From JBCCGI01 sp039029355 (GTDB lineage: Bacteria > Planctomycetota > UBA1135 > GCA-002686595): a stretch of 64,000 nt of DNA. The stretch lies in the NCBI GenBank assembly GCA_039029355.1, contig JBCCGI010000012.1, positions 62,001 through 126,000 on the forward strand. Direction: 5' to 3'. Of the stretch, positions 35,449-43,122 are shown piece after piece; within the stretch, counting starts at the first letter, position 1, and every line of letters starts with the position of its first letter. The translations under genes were made by a program, and so were the position numbers. The notes below the pieces were generated by a model. That model ran no database searches, was not told where the DNA came from, and saw only the letters and a list, made by a program, of their open reading frames with translations.

Positions 35449-35814
35449 TTAGGACGGCGGGCCGGTCTCCGGCCCGTCGTCCTTTTCGTTGAGGATGAGC
35501 TGAACGAGCTCCGCCACCGAGCGGTGGTCCTCGATCGGATGGCGCAGCGGCTGCTCGAGGCGCAGCACGTACGAGTTGCGCCGGCCCTCGCGGTGACGCT
35601 CGATCAAGCCCTCCGCCTCGAGGTCGGACAGGATGCTGGTCACCGCGCGCTCGGTGATCCCGATCTCCGCCGCGATGTCGCGGATGCGGAGGTCGGCGTC
35701 GCGCGCCAGGCAGATCAGCACGTGCGCGTGGTTGCTGAGGAACGTCCAGCGGTGCCCGCGCTCGGGCTCGCCGCGCGGGGTCGGATCCGGTCGCTCTGCG
35801 TTGCCGTGCTTCAT
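35449..35814 (-). CDS. Small winged-helix (MarR/ArsR-like) regulator, paralogue 2
   Basis: 121 residues, a close paralogue of the regulator at 33356-33739, sharing 'HRWTFLSNHAHVL', 'IGITERAVT', 'REGRRNSY' and 'PLRHPIE'. The helix-turn-helix is at about 42-70 and the wing at about 74-84. It sits 13 bp downstream of the outer-membrane-factor gene and is the last gene of the ABC-HlyD-OMF operon. It probably controls that operon through the palindromic element at 40971-40987. The 5' extension is short and rich in Pro and Glu. Ligand unknown. The C-terminal codons also form the stem of the sulP terminator on the opposite strand. Confidence 0.87.
   Translation of the reverse strand: MKHGNAERPDPTPRGEPERGHRWTFLSNHAHVLICLARDADLRIRDIAAEIGITERAVTSILSDLEAEGLIERHREGRRNSYVLRLEQPLRHPIEDHRSVAELVQLILNEKDDGPETGPPS
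35452..35486 (+). terminator. Intrinsic terminator of sulP, inside the 3' end of regulator 2
   Basis: Arms GGACGGCGGGCCGG (35452-35465) and CCGGCCCGTCGTCC (35469-35482) form a 14-bp stem with one wobble and a 3-nt loop, followed directly by TTTT. It starts 23 bp after the sulP stop. Read on the other strand it is the last codons of regulator 2. Confidence 0.85.
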
Positions 35815-35827
35815 CGCCTTCCCTCCC

Positions 35828-37432
35828 CTATCGGCCCGCCGCCTCCGCGGGCTGTTGCCGGATGGCGCCGGGCATGCCGGCCGGAGCGTGCGGGATCCCC
35901 AGCACCGCGCGGTACGCCGCCAGCGCCACGTAGTGGTCGCGCAGCACGGCGACCAACGACGCCGCGGCCTCGGCGGCCTGCTGCTCGCGCAGGTTCACGC
36001 GCAGGAGGTCGCTCTGCCCGGCGTTCAGCTGGAAGCGCTCCGCATCGGCGAGCTCGTTCGCCAGACGCACGTTCTCGCGCGCCTGCTCGATCTGCCGCCA
36101 GCTCTGGGTCAGCGCGGCGCGCGCCTCCTGCACCTCGGACACCACCTTGTCGCGGACGAACTGCCCCTTGCGGTCCAGCTGCGCGATCTTCGCCTCGACC
36201 TCGCGCACGCGCCCCTTCGCGCCGCGCCGCTGTAGCGGCACGTCAAGCGTGAGGAGCGCCGTCAGCTCGAAGTCGCCCTTGTCGTCGGGATCGTTGACCG
36301 CCGCGCCGACGTCCTGGGACAGCAGCACGCCGAAGTCGAGCCTCGGCAGCAGCGTGTTGCGCGCCGACGCTTCGTCGAGCTGCAGGCGCCGACGGGCCAG
36401 CTCGATCGCGCGGACCTCGGGACGCTGCTCGAGGCCAAGCGCCTCGTCGCCCCCCACCAGCACCTCGCCGAGGGTGCGCGGCAGCGGGAAGTCGTACGGG
36501 AGCGCGTCATCGGACGGCACCGACGGCATGCCCTCGGCGTCGCGCCAGAACAGCGAGAGCGCGATGGCCGCCTGCTGCAACTTCAACTCGGCGCGCACGA
36601 GCGAGGCCTGGCGCTCGACGATCAGGCGCTCGTTCTCGGTCGCGATGATCGGCGGCAGCAGGCCTTCGTCGATCAACTCGCCCAGCTGATCCATGCGGTC
36701 CTCCGCGAGGCCCAGCTGCCGCAGCGCGACCTCGCGCAGGCGCCCGGCCGAGACCCACTTCCAGTACGCGCTGGCGGCGGCGCGCATCGCGACGAGGCGG
36801 GCGGCGAGGACCGTCGGGCCGGCACGCTCCTCGTCGATGCGCGCCTTCCACAGCGCGGCGCGGCGCGGGTCGATCTCGCGCCCCTGCAGGAGCGGCAGGC
36901 TGACGCCGGCGCGCAGCTCGCCGTCCTCGTTGGTCTTCTTGCCGCCGTCGTAGACCGCGAAGTCGCCCTGGCCCAGGCGATAGCCGCCGCTCAGCGTCAC
37001 CCCCCACAGCGCGGTCGGCTGCGTCAGCGCGACGTCGAGGCGGTCGGACTGGTAGAAGCCCTCGACCTCGGACAGGCCGCGCGAGGACAGGTTGGCGTCA
37101 AAGCCGCCGGCGGCCGCGAGCACGCGCCCCTGGGCCAGGTAGATCTCCTCCTGTGCGGCCTGCACCAGCGGGAAGTGGCGCTCGACCGAGTCGAGCACCT
37201 CCTCGAGCTCGATCGAGGCCGCGGGCGCGTCGACGCCCTCTTCGTCGGCTTTGGGCGAGGTGCCAAGCACGTGGACCGGCCCGAGCAGCTCGCGGTTGCC
37301 CGGCTGGGACAGCTCGAAGCCCTGCAGCACCTTCAGCGGCACCGGGCGCGGCGGGTCGAGCGGCTGGGGCGGAGCGACCTGGCAAGCGGCCAGCACCGCC
37401 GCGCAGCCGGCGACGAGGAGAGGAGCCTTCAT
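35828..37432 (-). CDS. TolC-type outer-membrane efflux lipoprotein
   Basis: 534 residues. The N-terminus 'MKAPLLVAGCAAVLAAC' is a lipoprotein signal with a probable lipidated Cys17. Two long helical/beta repeats typical of outer-membrane factors follow: 'VQAAQEEIYLAQGRVLAAAGGFDANLS' at about 92-118 and the second half from about 330 ('LEQRPEVRAIELARRRLQLDEASARNTLLPRLDFGVLLS'). It should form a trimeric channel joined by the HlyD protein to the ABC transporter encoded upstream. Its ATG overlaps the stop of the HlyD gene by 4 bp, so it is translationally coupled. The cargo of the system is unknown. Confidence 0.9.
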   Translation of the reverse strand: MKAPLLVAGCAAVLAACQVAPPQPLDPPRPVPLKVLQGFELSQPGNRELLGPVHVLGTSPKADEEGVDAPAASIELEEVLDSVERHFPLVQAAQEEIYLAQGRVLAAAGGFDANLSSRGLSEVEGFYQSDRLDVALTQPTALWGVTLSGGYRLGQGDFAVYDGGKKTNEDGELRAGVSLPLLQGREIDPRRAALWKARIDEERAGPTVLAARLVAMRAAASAYWKWVSAGRLREVALRQLGLAEDRMDQLGELIDEGLLPPIIATENERLIVERQASLVRAELKLQQAAIALSLFWRDAEGMPSVPSDDALPYDFPLPRTLGEVLVGGDEALGLEQRPEVRAIELARRRLQLDEASARNTLLPRLDFGVLLSQDVGAAVNDPDDKGDFELTALLTLDVPLQRRGAKGRVREVEAKIAQLDRKGQFVRDKVVSEVQEARAALTQSWRQIEQARENVRLANELADAERFQLNAGQSDLLRVNLREQQAAEAAASLVAVLRDHYVALAAYRAVLGIPHAPAGMPGAIRQQPAEAAGR

Positions 37433-38766
37433 CCCTCGAGCTCCCCCTTGGCCTTGCCGCCCTTCGCCTTCCGGCCGCCCTGCTCGGGCGCCTCGCGGAC
37501 GGACGGCGGGAAGGCGTTCAGGTTGCGCCAGATCTCGTAGCCGAGGCTGACGGTCTCCAGCAGCAGCCAGCCGCTGGCGCGGCCGCCCTGGCGGAGGTAC
37601 CGGCGGTCCGGCCAGTCGGCATCGTCCGGATCAGGCGTGACGAGCACGCGGAACTTGCCGTCCTTCTCGCCCTGCGCGTCGACGAAGCGCACGACGCCGC
37701 CGAAGGTGCCGACCGCCACCGAGGGCCAGCCCGCGAACTGCACCGCCGGCCAGCCCTCGAACTGGAGCCGCACCTTGCGGCCCGGCGTGATCAACGGAGC
37801 GTCGACGCCGCGTACCCACAGCTCGACGGCGAGCTCGGCCGCGTCGGGGATCAGCTCGATCAGCGGATCGCCCTGGGACAGGAAGTCCGCGGTGCTCGCC
37901 GCGTACACGCGCAACACGTAGCCCGAGCGCGGCGCCGTCACGGTCTGGGTCTGCTGGCGCTCGAACTTGGTGGTCGCGTTGGCGAGCGCCTTCTCGGCGA
38001 GCGCGGCCTTCGCGCGCGCGCTCTCGCGGCTGGACTTGATCGACTCGATGCGCGCCTGCTGATCGCTGGCGACCTTGGCGAGGCTGGCCTCCTTGGAGCT
38101 GACCGCGTTGCCCGCCTGGTCGACCTTCGCGCGGGCGGCCTCGACCTTCGCCTCGGCGCTGAGGAAGCTCGCCTCGGCGATCTGGAGGTCCAGTTCGGAG
38201 ACCAGCCCGCGCGCGCCGAGCGTCACCTTGCGCTGGCGGTCGGCGCGCTTCTGGTCGAGCTCGGCCTCGAGCGCCTCGAGGTCCTGCTCCGCGACCCGCA
38301 CGTTCTCGACCGCGACGTTGTAGTCGAAGCGCGCGGCCGAGATCGCCTGCTCGCGCGCGTCCTCGACCAGCTCGCGCTGCTGGTCGTACAGGTCGACCAT
38401 GTCCTTGGCCGCGCGGACCTCGTCGCGGCTGAACTCGATCTGCTGCTTCAGGCGCAGGTCGTAGAGCGGGTCCTGATCCGACATCCGCGCCAGGAGCTGC
38501 CCCTTCTCGACGAACTCCCCCTCCTGCACCTTGAGCTCGACGAGCCGGCCGGTCACCGGAGCGGGGATGGTCTGCACGCGGTCGAGCGGATCGAGCGCGG
38601 TCACGCGCCCCTGGGCGGGCACGTTCTGCTGCCAGGGCGCGATCATCAGCGCCGGAGGCAGCACGGCGAAGGCGGCGCAGAGCGCGATCGACAGCTTCTG
38701 CGTGGCGCGCGGGGCGCCGACCGCCTCGAGGGCGGAGAGGCCGAGGCGCGTAAGGGGCTTGGTCAT
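37429..38766 (-). CDS. HlyD-family periplasmic adaptor (membrane fusion protein)
   Basis: 445 residues from ATG 38766. One transmembrane segment lies at about 24-44, the split biotinyl-lipoyl motif at about 62-96 ('VQTIPAPVTGRLVELKVQEGEFVEKGQLLARM') and about 325-345 ('VTAPRSGYVLRVY'). Between them is a long alpha-helical hairpin (about 105-310). The beta-barrel part follows ('VELWVRGVDAPLITPGRKVRLQFEGW'). Residues at the C-terminus are Lys/Gly-rich. It links an inner-membrane exporter to the outer-membrane factor. The gene starts 29 bp downstream of the ABC gene and overlaps the outer-membrane-factor gene by 4 bp, forming a tripartite type I secretion/efflux operon. Confidence 0.91.
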   Translation of the reverse strand: MTKPLTRLGLSALEAVGAPRATQKLSIALCAAFAVLPPALMIAPWQQNVPAQGRVTALDPLDRVQTIPAPVTGRLVELKVQEGEFVEKGQLLARMSDQDPLYDLRLKQQIEFSRDEVRAAKDMVDLYDQQRELVEDAREQAISAARFDYNVAVENVRVAEQDLEALEAELDQKRADRQRKVTLGARGLVSELDLQIAEASFLSAEAKVEAARAKVDQAGNAVSSKEASLAKVASDQQARIESIKSSRESARAKAALAEKALANATTKFERQQTQTVTAPRSGYVLRVYAASTADFLSQGDPLIELIPDAAELAVELWVRGVDAPLITPGRKVRLQFEGWPAVQFAGWPSVAVGTFGGVVRFVDAQGEKDGKFRVLVTPDPDDADWPDRRYLRQGGRASGWLLLETVSLGYEIWRNLNAFPPSVREAPEQGGRKAKGGKAKGELEG

Positions 38767-38795
38767 CGGATTGCGGTCGTGGTCGGGTGGTCGGT

Positions 38796-40940
38796 CTAGT
38801 GGAGGGCCGGCTCGAGCTCGCGGAGCGCGCCGCCTTCGAGGCAGAAGTTCCGATCGCAGCGCGACAGCGCCGCCTGGTTGCTCGACACCAGGACCAGGGT
38901 CCACGGTGCGTCGCGGTCGAAGAGCGCGTCGAACACGCGCTCGCGCTCGTCCTCGCCGAGGTGCTCGAAGACGTCGGTCACCAGCAGCAGCCGCGGGCGC
39001 GTCGCGATCGCGCGGGCGACCTGGAGCCGCACCGCCTGGCCGGACGAGAGCGGCCGGCCGTCGGCGCCGAGCGGCTCGTCGATGCCGCGCGGGAGACGCG
39101 AGATCTCGTCGAGGAGGCCGACCTTGCGCAGGGCCCGCCGCACGTCCTGGCCGGAGACCAGCGGCCGCGCCAGGTCGACGTTCTCGCGGATCGTGCCGTG
39201 GATCAGCTCCACCCGGTCGACCAGCACCGCGCTGCGGCGCAGCGAGTCGAGCGACAGCTCGCGCACGTCGCGGTCGTCGACCCGGATCACGCCGCTGCGC
39301 GGTTCGAGCAGGCCCCAGATCAGCTGCAGCAGGGTCGACTTGCCGGCCGCGCTCGGGCCGCAGAGGCCGACCCGCTCGCCGGGCGCGATGCCGAGGTCAA
39401 CGCCGTCGAAGAGCGTCGCCCCGCCCGGAGGCGCCCAGCCCACCGCGCGCAGCTCGAGCGCCGCCCCGCGACCGTCCGCGCCGGGGAGGTGGTGCTCGCC
39501 GCCGGATCGCTCGACCGGCAGGCCGAGGAGCACGCCGACCTTGTCGGTCGCCGCGAGCAGGTCGTAGAACGCTTCGAGGTGCTTGCCGATCTTGGCGACC
39601 GAGCTCACGACGACCGCCAGCACGAGCTCGGCCGCGACCAGCTGCCCCAGCGTGAGGCTGCCGCGGATCACGAGCCAGCCGCCGAGGGCGAGCAGCGCGG
39701 TGCTGGCGAACGCCTGCAGCGCCAGGGCGGCGACGCCCTGGCCGAAGGCGATGCGGAAGTGTGCCTTGCGCGCCGCGACGTAGTCGTGGGCGAGGCGGTC
39801 GGTCTGCTCGAAGACCGACTTCATCACGTCGCTGGACTTGAACAGGATCGGGTTGCGCGCGATCTCCTCGAGCCAGCCGGCCATGACGTACTTGGCACCG
39901 CTCTCGGCCTTCGCGGTGCGGATCCCGCGCCGGATCGGCCCCAGCACGATGAGCGCGATCGCCAGCACCAGAACGAGGTCGAAGGCCAGCAGGATCGGGT
40001 GGTAGAAGGCGAGCAGCGTCAGGCCGATGGTCACGCTCAGCAGCACCGACAGGCCGTCGAGCAGCAGGAACGAGCCCTGCTTCTGGATCGTCTGCAGGTC
40101 GAAGTAGCGGTTGACCAGCTCGGGCCCGTAGCGGTTGCCCGCCGAGCCGAGCGCCACGCGCGGCAGACGCGCCGCGATGTCGGCGACCGAGCGCACGAAG
40201 ACGCGCCGCTGCAGCACCTCGACCACCCAGGTCTGGAGCGCGCTCAGCAGACCGGCGAAGCACAGCCCGAGGAACAGCAGCACCGTGACGACGATCAGCG
40301 GCGGGATGGCCGCTCCGAGCGCCACGTAGTTGACCACCGCCTGGACCGCGATCGGCGTGGCGAGCAGCAGCACGCCGATCGCGACGGCGAAGACGGCCAC
40401 CGCGATCAGGTCGCGCCGGTCCGGCCGGAGGATCGCCCGCAGCCGCTGGAGCGGCGGGAGCGACTGCTCCCCCACCTGGCTCCCCAGGGCGACCGCGCCG
40501 ACGTCGATCCGCAGCCAGCGCCGCCGGCCGTTGCCGAGCCCCAGGTCGTCGCCCCCGTCGTCTGCCGCGACCGTGCGCGTCGACGCGCCGGCGCCGTCGA
40601 TGGTGGTCACCGACACCTCGCCCTCGACGTCCCCGCGCTCCACCACGACCCAGCGGGCCTCGGCGGGCCCGGCGAAGGGGTGGTCCTCGAGCGCGGAGAG
40701 GAGCGGCACGTCGCTCTCGACCCAGCCCAAGAGCTCCGCGGGCGTGGCGTCGACCGGTTCGAGCGGGAGCCCGCCCTCCCCGGCGGCGTGGCGCAGCCAC
40801 TCGACGGCGTCCACCGGCACCTGCCCCTCTCCGGGGAGGTGCAGGGACGGCAGGGCGAGGCCTTGCCCCGCCGCCCGCACGAGGTGGGCGAGGGCGAGGC
40901 TGGCGGGTTCCTGGGGCTTCCTTCGGTCGCGGATCATCAT
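38796..40940 (-). CDS. ABC exporter (transmembrane-ATPase fusion) with degenerate ATPase motifs
   Basis: 714 residues counted from ATG 40940. An N-terminal region of about 165 residues resembles an inactive bacteriocin-peptidase-like domain; six hydrophobic helices follow at about 178-445, then the ATPase. Walker A 'GPSAAGKST' (528-536) and signature 'LSSGQ' (631-635) are present. The Q-loop Gln is replaced ('LVDR' at 574-577), the catalytic Glu after Walker B is Val657 ('LLLVTDV'), and the switch His position reads 'SSN' (686-688). In-frame ATGs at 40970 and 40988 would overlap the proposed operator, so the AGGAG-preceded start at 40940 or 40937 is preferred. It forms an operon with HlyD, outer-membrane-factor and regulator genes. 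Confidence 0.85.
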   Translation of the reverse strand: MMIRDRRKPQEPASLALAHLVRAAGQGLALPSLHLPGEGQVPVDAVEWLRHAAGEGGLPLEPVDATPAELLGWVESDVPLLSALEDHPFAGPAEARWVVVERGDVEGEVSVTTIDGAGASTRTVAADDGGDDLGLGNGRRRWLRIDVGAVALGSQVGEQSLPPLQRLRAILRPDRRDLIAVAVFAVAIGVLLLATPIAVQAVVNYVALGAAIPPLIVVTVLLFLGLCFAGLLSALQTWVVEVLQRRVFVRSVADIAARLPRVALGSAGNRYGPELVNRYFDLQTIQKQGSFLLLDGLSVLLSVTIGLTLLAFYHPILLAFDLVLVLAIALIVLGPIRRGIRTAKAESGAKYVMAGWLEEIARNPILFKSSDVMKSVFEQTDRLAHDYVAARKAHFRIAFGQGVAALALQAFASTALLALGGWLVIRGSLTLGQLVAAELVLAVVVSSVAKIGKHLEAFYDLLAATDKVGVLLGLPVERSGGEHHLPGADGRGAALELRAVGWAPPGGATLFDGVDLGIAPGERVGLCGPSAAGKSTLLQLIWGLLEPRSGVIRVDDRDVRELSLDSLRRSAVLVDRVELIHGTIRENVDLARPLVSGQDVRRALRKVGLLDEISRLPRGIDEPLGADGRPLSSGQAVRLQVARAIATRPRLLLVTDVFEHLGEDERERVFDALFDRDAPWTLVLVSSNQAALSRCDRNFCLEGGALRELEPALH

Positions 40941-40970
40941 GCTCCTGTCGGTTCTGGCGGGCCGTCGCAT

Positions 40971-40987
40971 GAATTCTAGTTCCTGCA
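40971..40987. promoter_or_regulatory. Operator candidate upstream of the ABC-HlyD-OMF-regulator operon
   Basis: GAATTCTAGTTCCTGCA matches 15 of 17 bases of the element at 33770-33786 upstream of the other regulator copy and lies in the same orientation relative to the regulator-bearing transcript. It is a less perfect palindrome (GAATT-CT-AGTTC). An additional GATTC/GAATC inverted pair lies at 40992-41010, in a locally AT-rich stretch. Confidence 0.6.
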
Positions 40988-41218
40988 TTTAGATTCGCGC
41001 ATAAAGAATCGCCGAAAACCGTATCCGGAATCGGCCATCATGCGCCAAACATCCATGGGAAGGCGCCAGCGCGCCTCCGGAGCCTCGCAAAGCCGCTCTT
41101 GGGCCCCCGGTGACGGCCTGCATCCGCCGCTGCACCCGCGCTCCTCGGCTGCCGCGGGCGGTCACCGGCTACACTCCGGCCTCCCCCGGCCACGCCTCCT
41201 CGACCCCCACCTCCCGCC
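40988..41218. promoter_or_regulatory. Divergent region between the ABC operon and a beta-helix gene
   Basis: About 230 bp. The ABC-proximal 60 bp are AT-rich and hold the operator candidate, so the promoter of the ABC operon is expected here. The remainder is GC-rich with no recognisable element. No gene is supported. Confidence 0.4.
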
Positions 41219-43069
41219 GTGATTGCCCGCGCGACCGCCCTGCTTGCCCTGACGCTGCTCGCTGCGCCCGCCCGGGCGACCGACTGGGTCGTCGCCCCCT
41301 CAGGCGGTGACTTCATCACCATCCAAGCAGCCCTCGACGTCGCCCTCGCCGGCGACCGGGTGCTGGTGCAGGAGAAGCCGGGCGGTTACTCCGAGCGGCT
41401 CGCCTTCCCCCGCAGCGGCGACGCGGCGGCGGGCTACATCGAGCTCCTGGCCGCGCCGGGGCACCGCCCCGCGCTCGACGGCGCGGGCGTCCCCGGCGTG
41501 TGGATGATCACGATCGAGGACCGGAGCTACATCCGCGTCGCCGGGCTGGAGATCCGCAACAACCTCGACGTCCCGAACGACGGCTCGGGGATCCGCGTCC
41601 AGGGCGAGGGCTCGCACATCGAGCTCCGGGACAACGTCCTGCACGACCTGCGCGGCTTCGGCGCGATGGCCATCACGGTCTACGGCACTTCGGTGACGGG
41701 CTCGATCTCGGACCTCGTCATCGACGGCAACCTGGTCTACGACTGCGAGCCGGCCGACTCGGAAGCGATCACGCTCAACGGCAACGTCGAGCGCTTCGAG
41801 GTGACGAACAACGTCGTCCGCGACGTGAACAACATCGGCATCGACTTCATCGGCGGCGAGGCGGACATCAACCCGGTGCACGTAGCGCGCGACGGCGTAT
41901 GCCGCGGCAACCTCGTGCTGCGCGCCAACGCGAACTACGGCGGCGGCTACGCCGGCGGCATCTACGTCGACGGCGGCAGGGACATCCTGATCGAGGGCAA
42001 CACCGTGATCGGCTGCGACCTCGGCATCGAGGTCGGCGCCGAGAACGCCGGCATCACCACCACCGGCGTCGTGGTGCGGGGCAACCTCGTCTACCACAAC
42101 GAGAAGGTCGGCATCGTCTTCGGCGGCTATGCGGAGCTCACCGGACGCGTCGAGGACTGCAGCTTCGTCAACAACGTCGTCTACGCGAACGACACGCTGG
42201 GCGACGGCAACGGCGAGCTCTGGATCCAGTTCGCCGACAACAACGAGGTCGCGAACAACATCTTCTTCTGCGGACCGCAGGACGTGCTGCTCTACAACGG
42301 CCCCACGACGTCGGGGAACGCGCTCGACCACAACCTCTGGTTCTCAGCCGCCTCGGGGACGCCGCTCTTCGTCTGGGGCGAGGTGGCCTACGGCGGGCTC
42401 GCCGCCTTTCAGGCCGGCAGCGGGCAGGGTGCGAGCTCGATCTTCGCCGACCCGCTGCTGCGCGCGCCGCTCGGGCCCGACGGGCTCCCCGGGACGCTCG
42501 ACGAGGACCTGCGCGTCACGCCGGACTCGCCCGCGATCGACGCCGGCTCGAACGCCGCCCTGGCCGGCGCGGAGCAGGACTTCCACGGCCTCCCGCGGCT
42601 GTTCGACGACCCCGACGGCGTCGACACGGGGGCCGGCGCGGCGCCGCTCGTCGACCTGGGCGCCCACGAGCACCACCCGCTGACGGCCGACGTCGACCGC
42701 CTGTCGCTCGCCGCCGGCGGGACACAGGGGCTCGACCTGGACGCCGGGGCGGCGCACGCGGGCGGGCTCTACCTCCTGGCCACCTCGGCCAGCGGTACCT
42801 CGCCCGGCATCCCCATCGGCGGGCTGACGCTGCCGCTCAACTACGACGCGGTGATGCTCGCCAGCCTGAGCAACCCGGACGCGGCTCCGTTCGCGGGCTA
42901 CCAGGGCGTGCTCGACGCCGCGGGCGAGGCGGGCGCGTCGCTGTCGCTGCCGGCGGGTGCGCTGACGTCGGCGGCGGGTCTCGAGCTCGCGTCGGCCTAC
43001 GTGCTGTTCGACCCGGTGCTCGGGGTGACGTTCGCGAGCAACGCGATGCCGCTTCGGCTCGCTCCGTAG
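41219..43069 (+). CDS. Secreted right-handed parallel beta-helix protein with C-terminal export module
   Basis: 616 residues from GTG 41219. The signal peptide ends 'AAPARA' near residue 20, and the mature protein opens 'DWVVAPSGGDFITIQAALDVALAGDRVLV', the typical start of planctomycete right-handed beta-helix proteins. Residues about 90-390 are beta-helix coils ('DRSYIRVAGLEIRNNLDV', 'GILVDGGRDILIEGNTV'-like), as in polysaccharide lyases and glycosidases. I see no catalytic set that fixes the activity. 'SPAIDAGSNAALAGAEQDFHGLPR' near 430-455 is a common terminal segment. Residues about 491-616 are the shared C-terminal module ('TSASGTSPGIPIGGLTLPLN', ending 'FASNAMPLRLAP'). Confidence 0.85.
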   Translation: MIARATALLALTLLAAPARATDWVVAPSGGDFITIQAALDVALAGDRVLVQEKPGGYSERLAFPRSGDAAAGYIELLAAPGHRPALDGAGVPGVWMITIEDRSYIRVAGLEIRNNLDVPNDGSGIRVQGEGSHIELRDNVLHDLRGFGAMAITVYGTSVTGSISDLVIDGNLVYDCEPADSEAITLNGNVERFEVTNNVVRDVNNIGIDFIGGEADINPVHVARDGVCRGNLVLRANANYGGGYAGGIYVDGGRDILIEGNTVIGCDLGIEVGAENAGITTTGVVVRGNLVYHNEKVGIVFGGYAELTGRVEDCSFVNNVVYANDTLGDGNGELWIQFADNNEVANNIFFCGPQDVLLYNGPTTSGNALDHNLWFSAASGTPLFVWGEVAYGGLAAFQAGSGQGASSIFADPLLRAPLGPDGLPGTLDEDLRVTPDSPAIDAGSNAALAGAEQDFHGLPRLFDDPDGVDTGAGAAPLVDLGAHEHHPLTADVDRLSLAAGGTQGLDLDAGAAHAGGLYLLATSASGTSPGIPIGGLTLPLNYDAVMLASLSNPDAAPFAGYQGVLDAAGEAGASLSLPAGALTSAAGLELASAYVLFDPVLGVTFASNAMPLRLAP

Positions 43070-43078
43070 CGACAGGGC

Positions 43079-43114
43079 GGGGCCGGTGCGCGCGGTGTCG
43101 CGCGAACCGGCCCC
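43079..43114. terminator. Long hairpin between two convergent exported-protein genes
   Basis: GGGGCCGGTGCGCGC (43079-43093) pairs with GCGCGAACCGGCCCC (43100-43114) with one mismatch around a 6-nt loop. It lies 10 bp after one stop and 9 bp before the other, so it can act as a bidirectional terminator. Confidence 0.7.
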
Positions 43115-43122
43115 CAAGGCGA

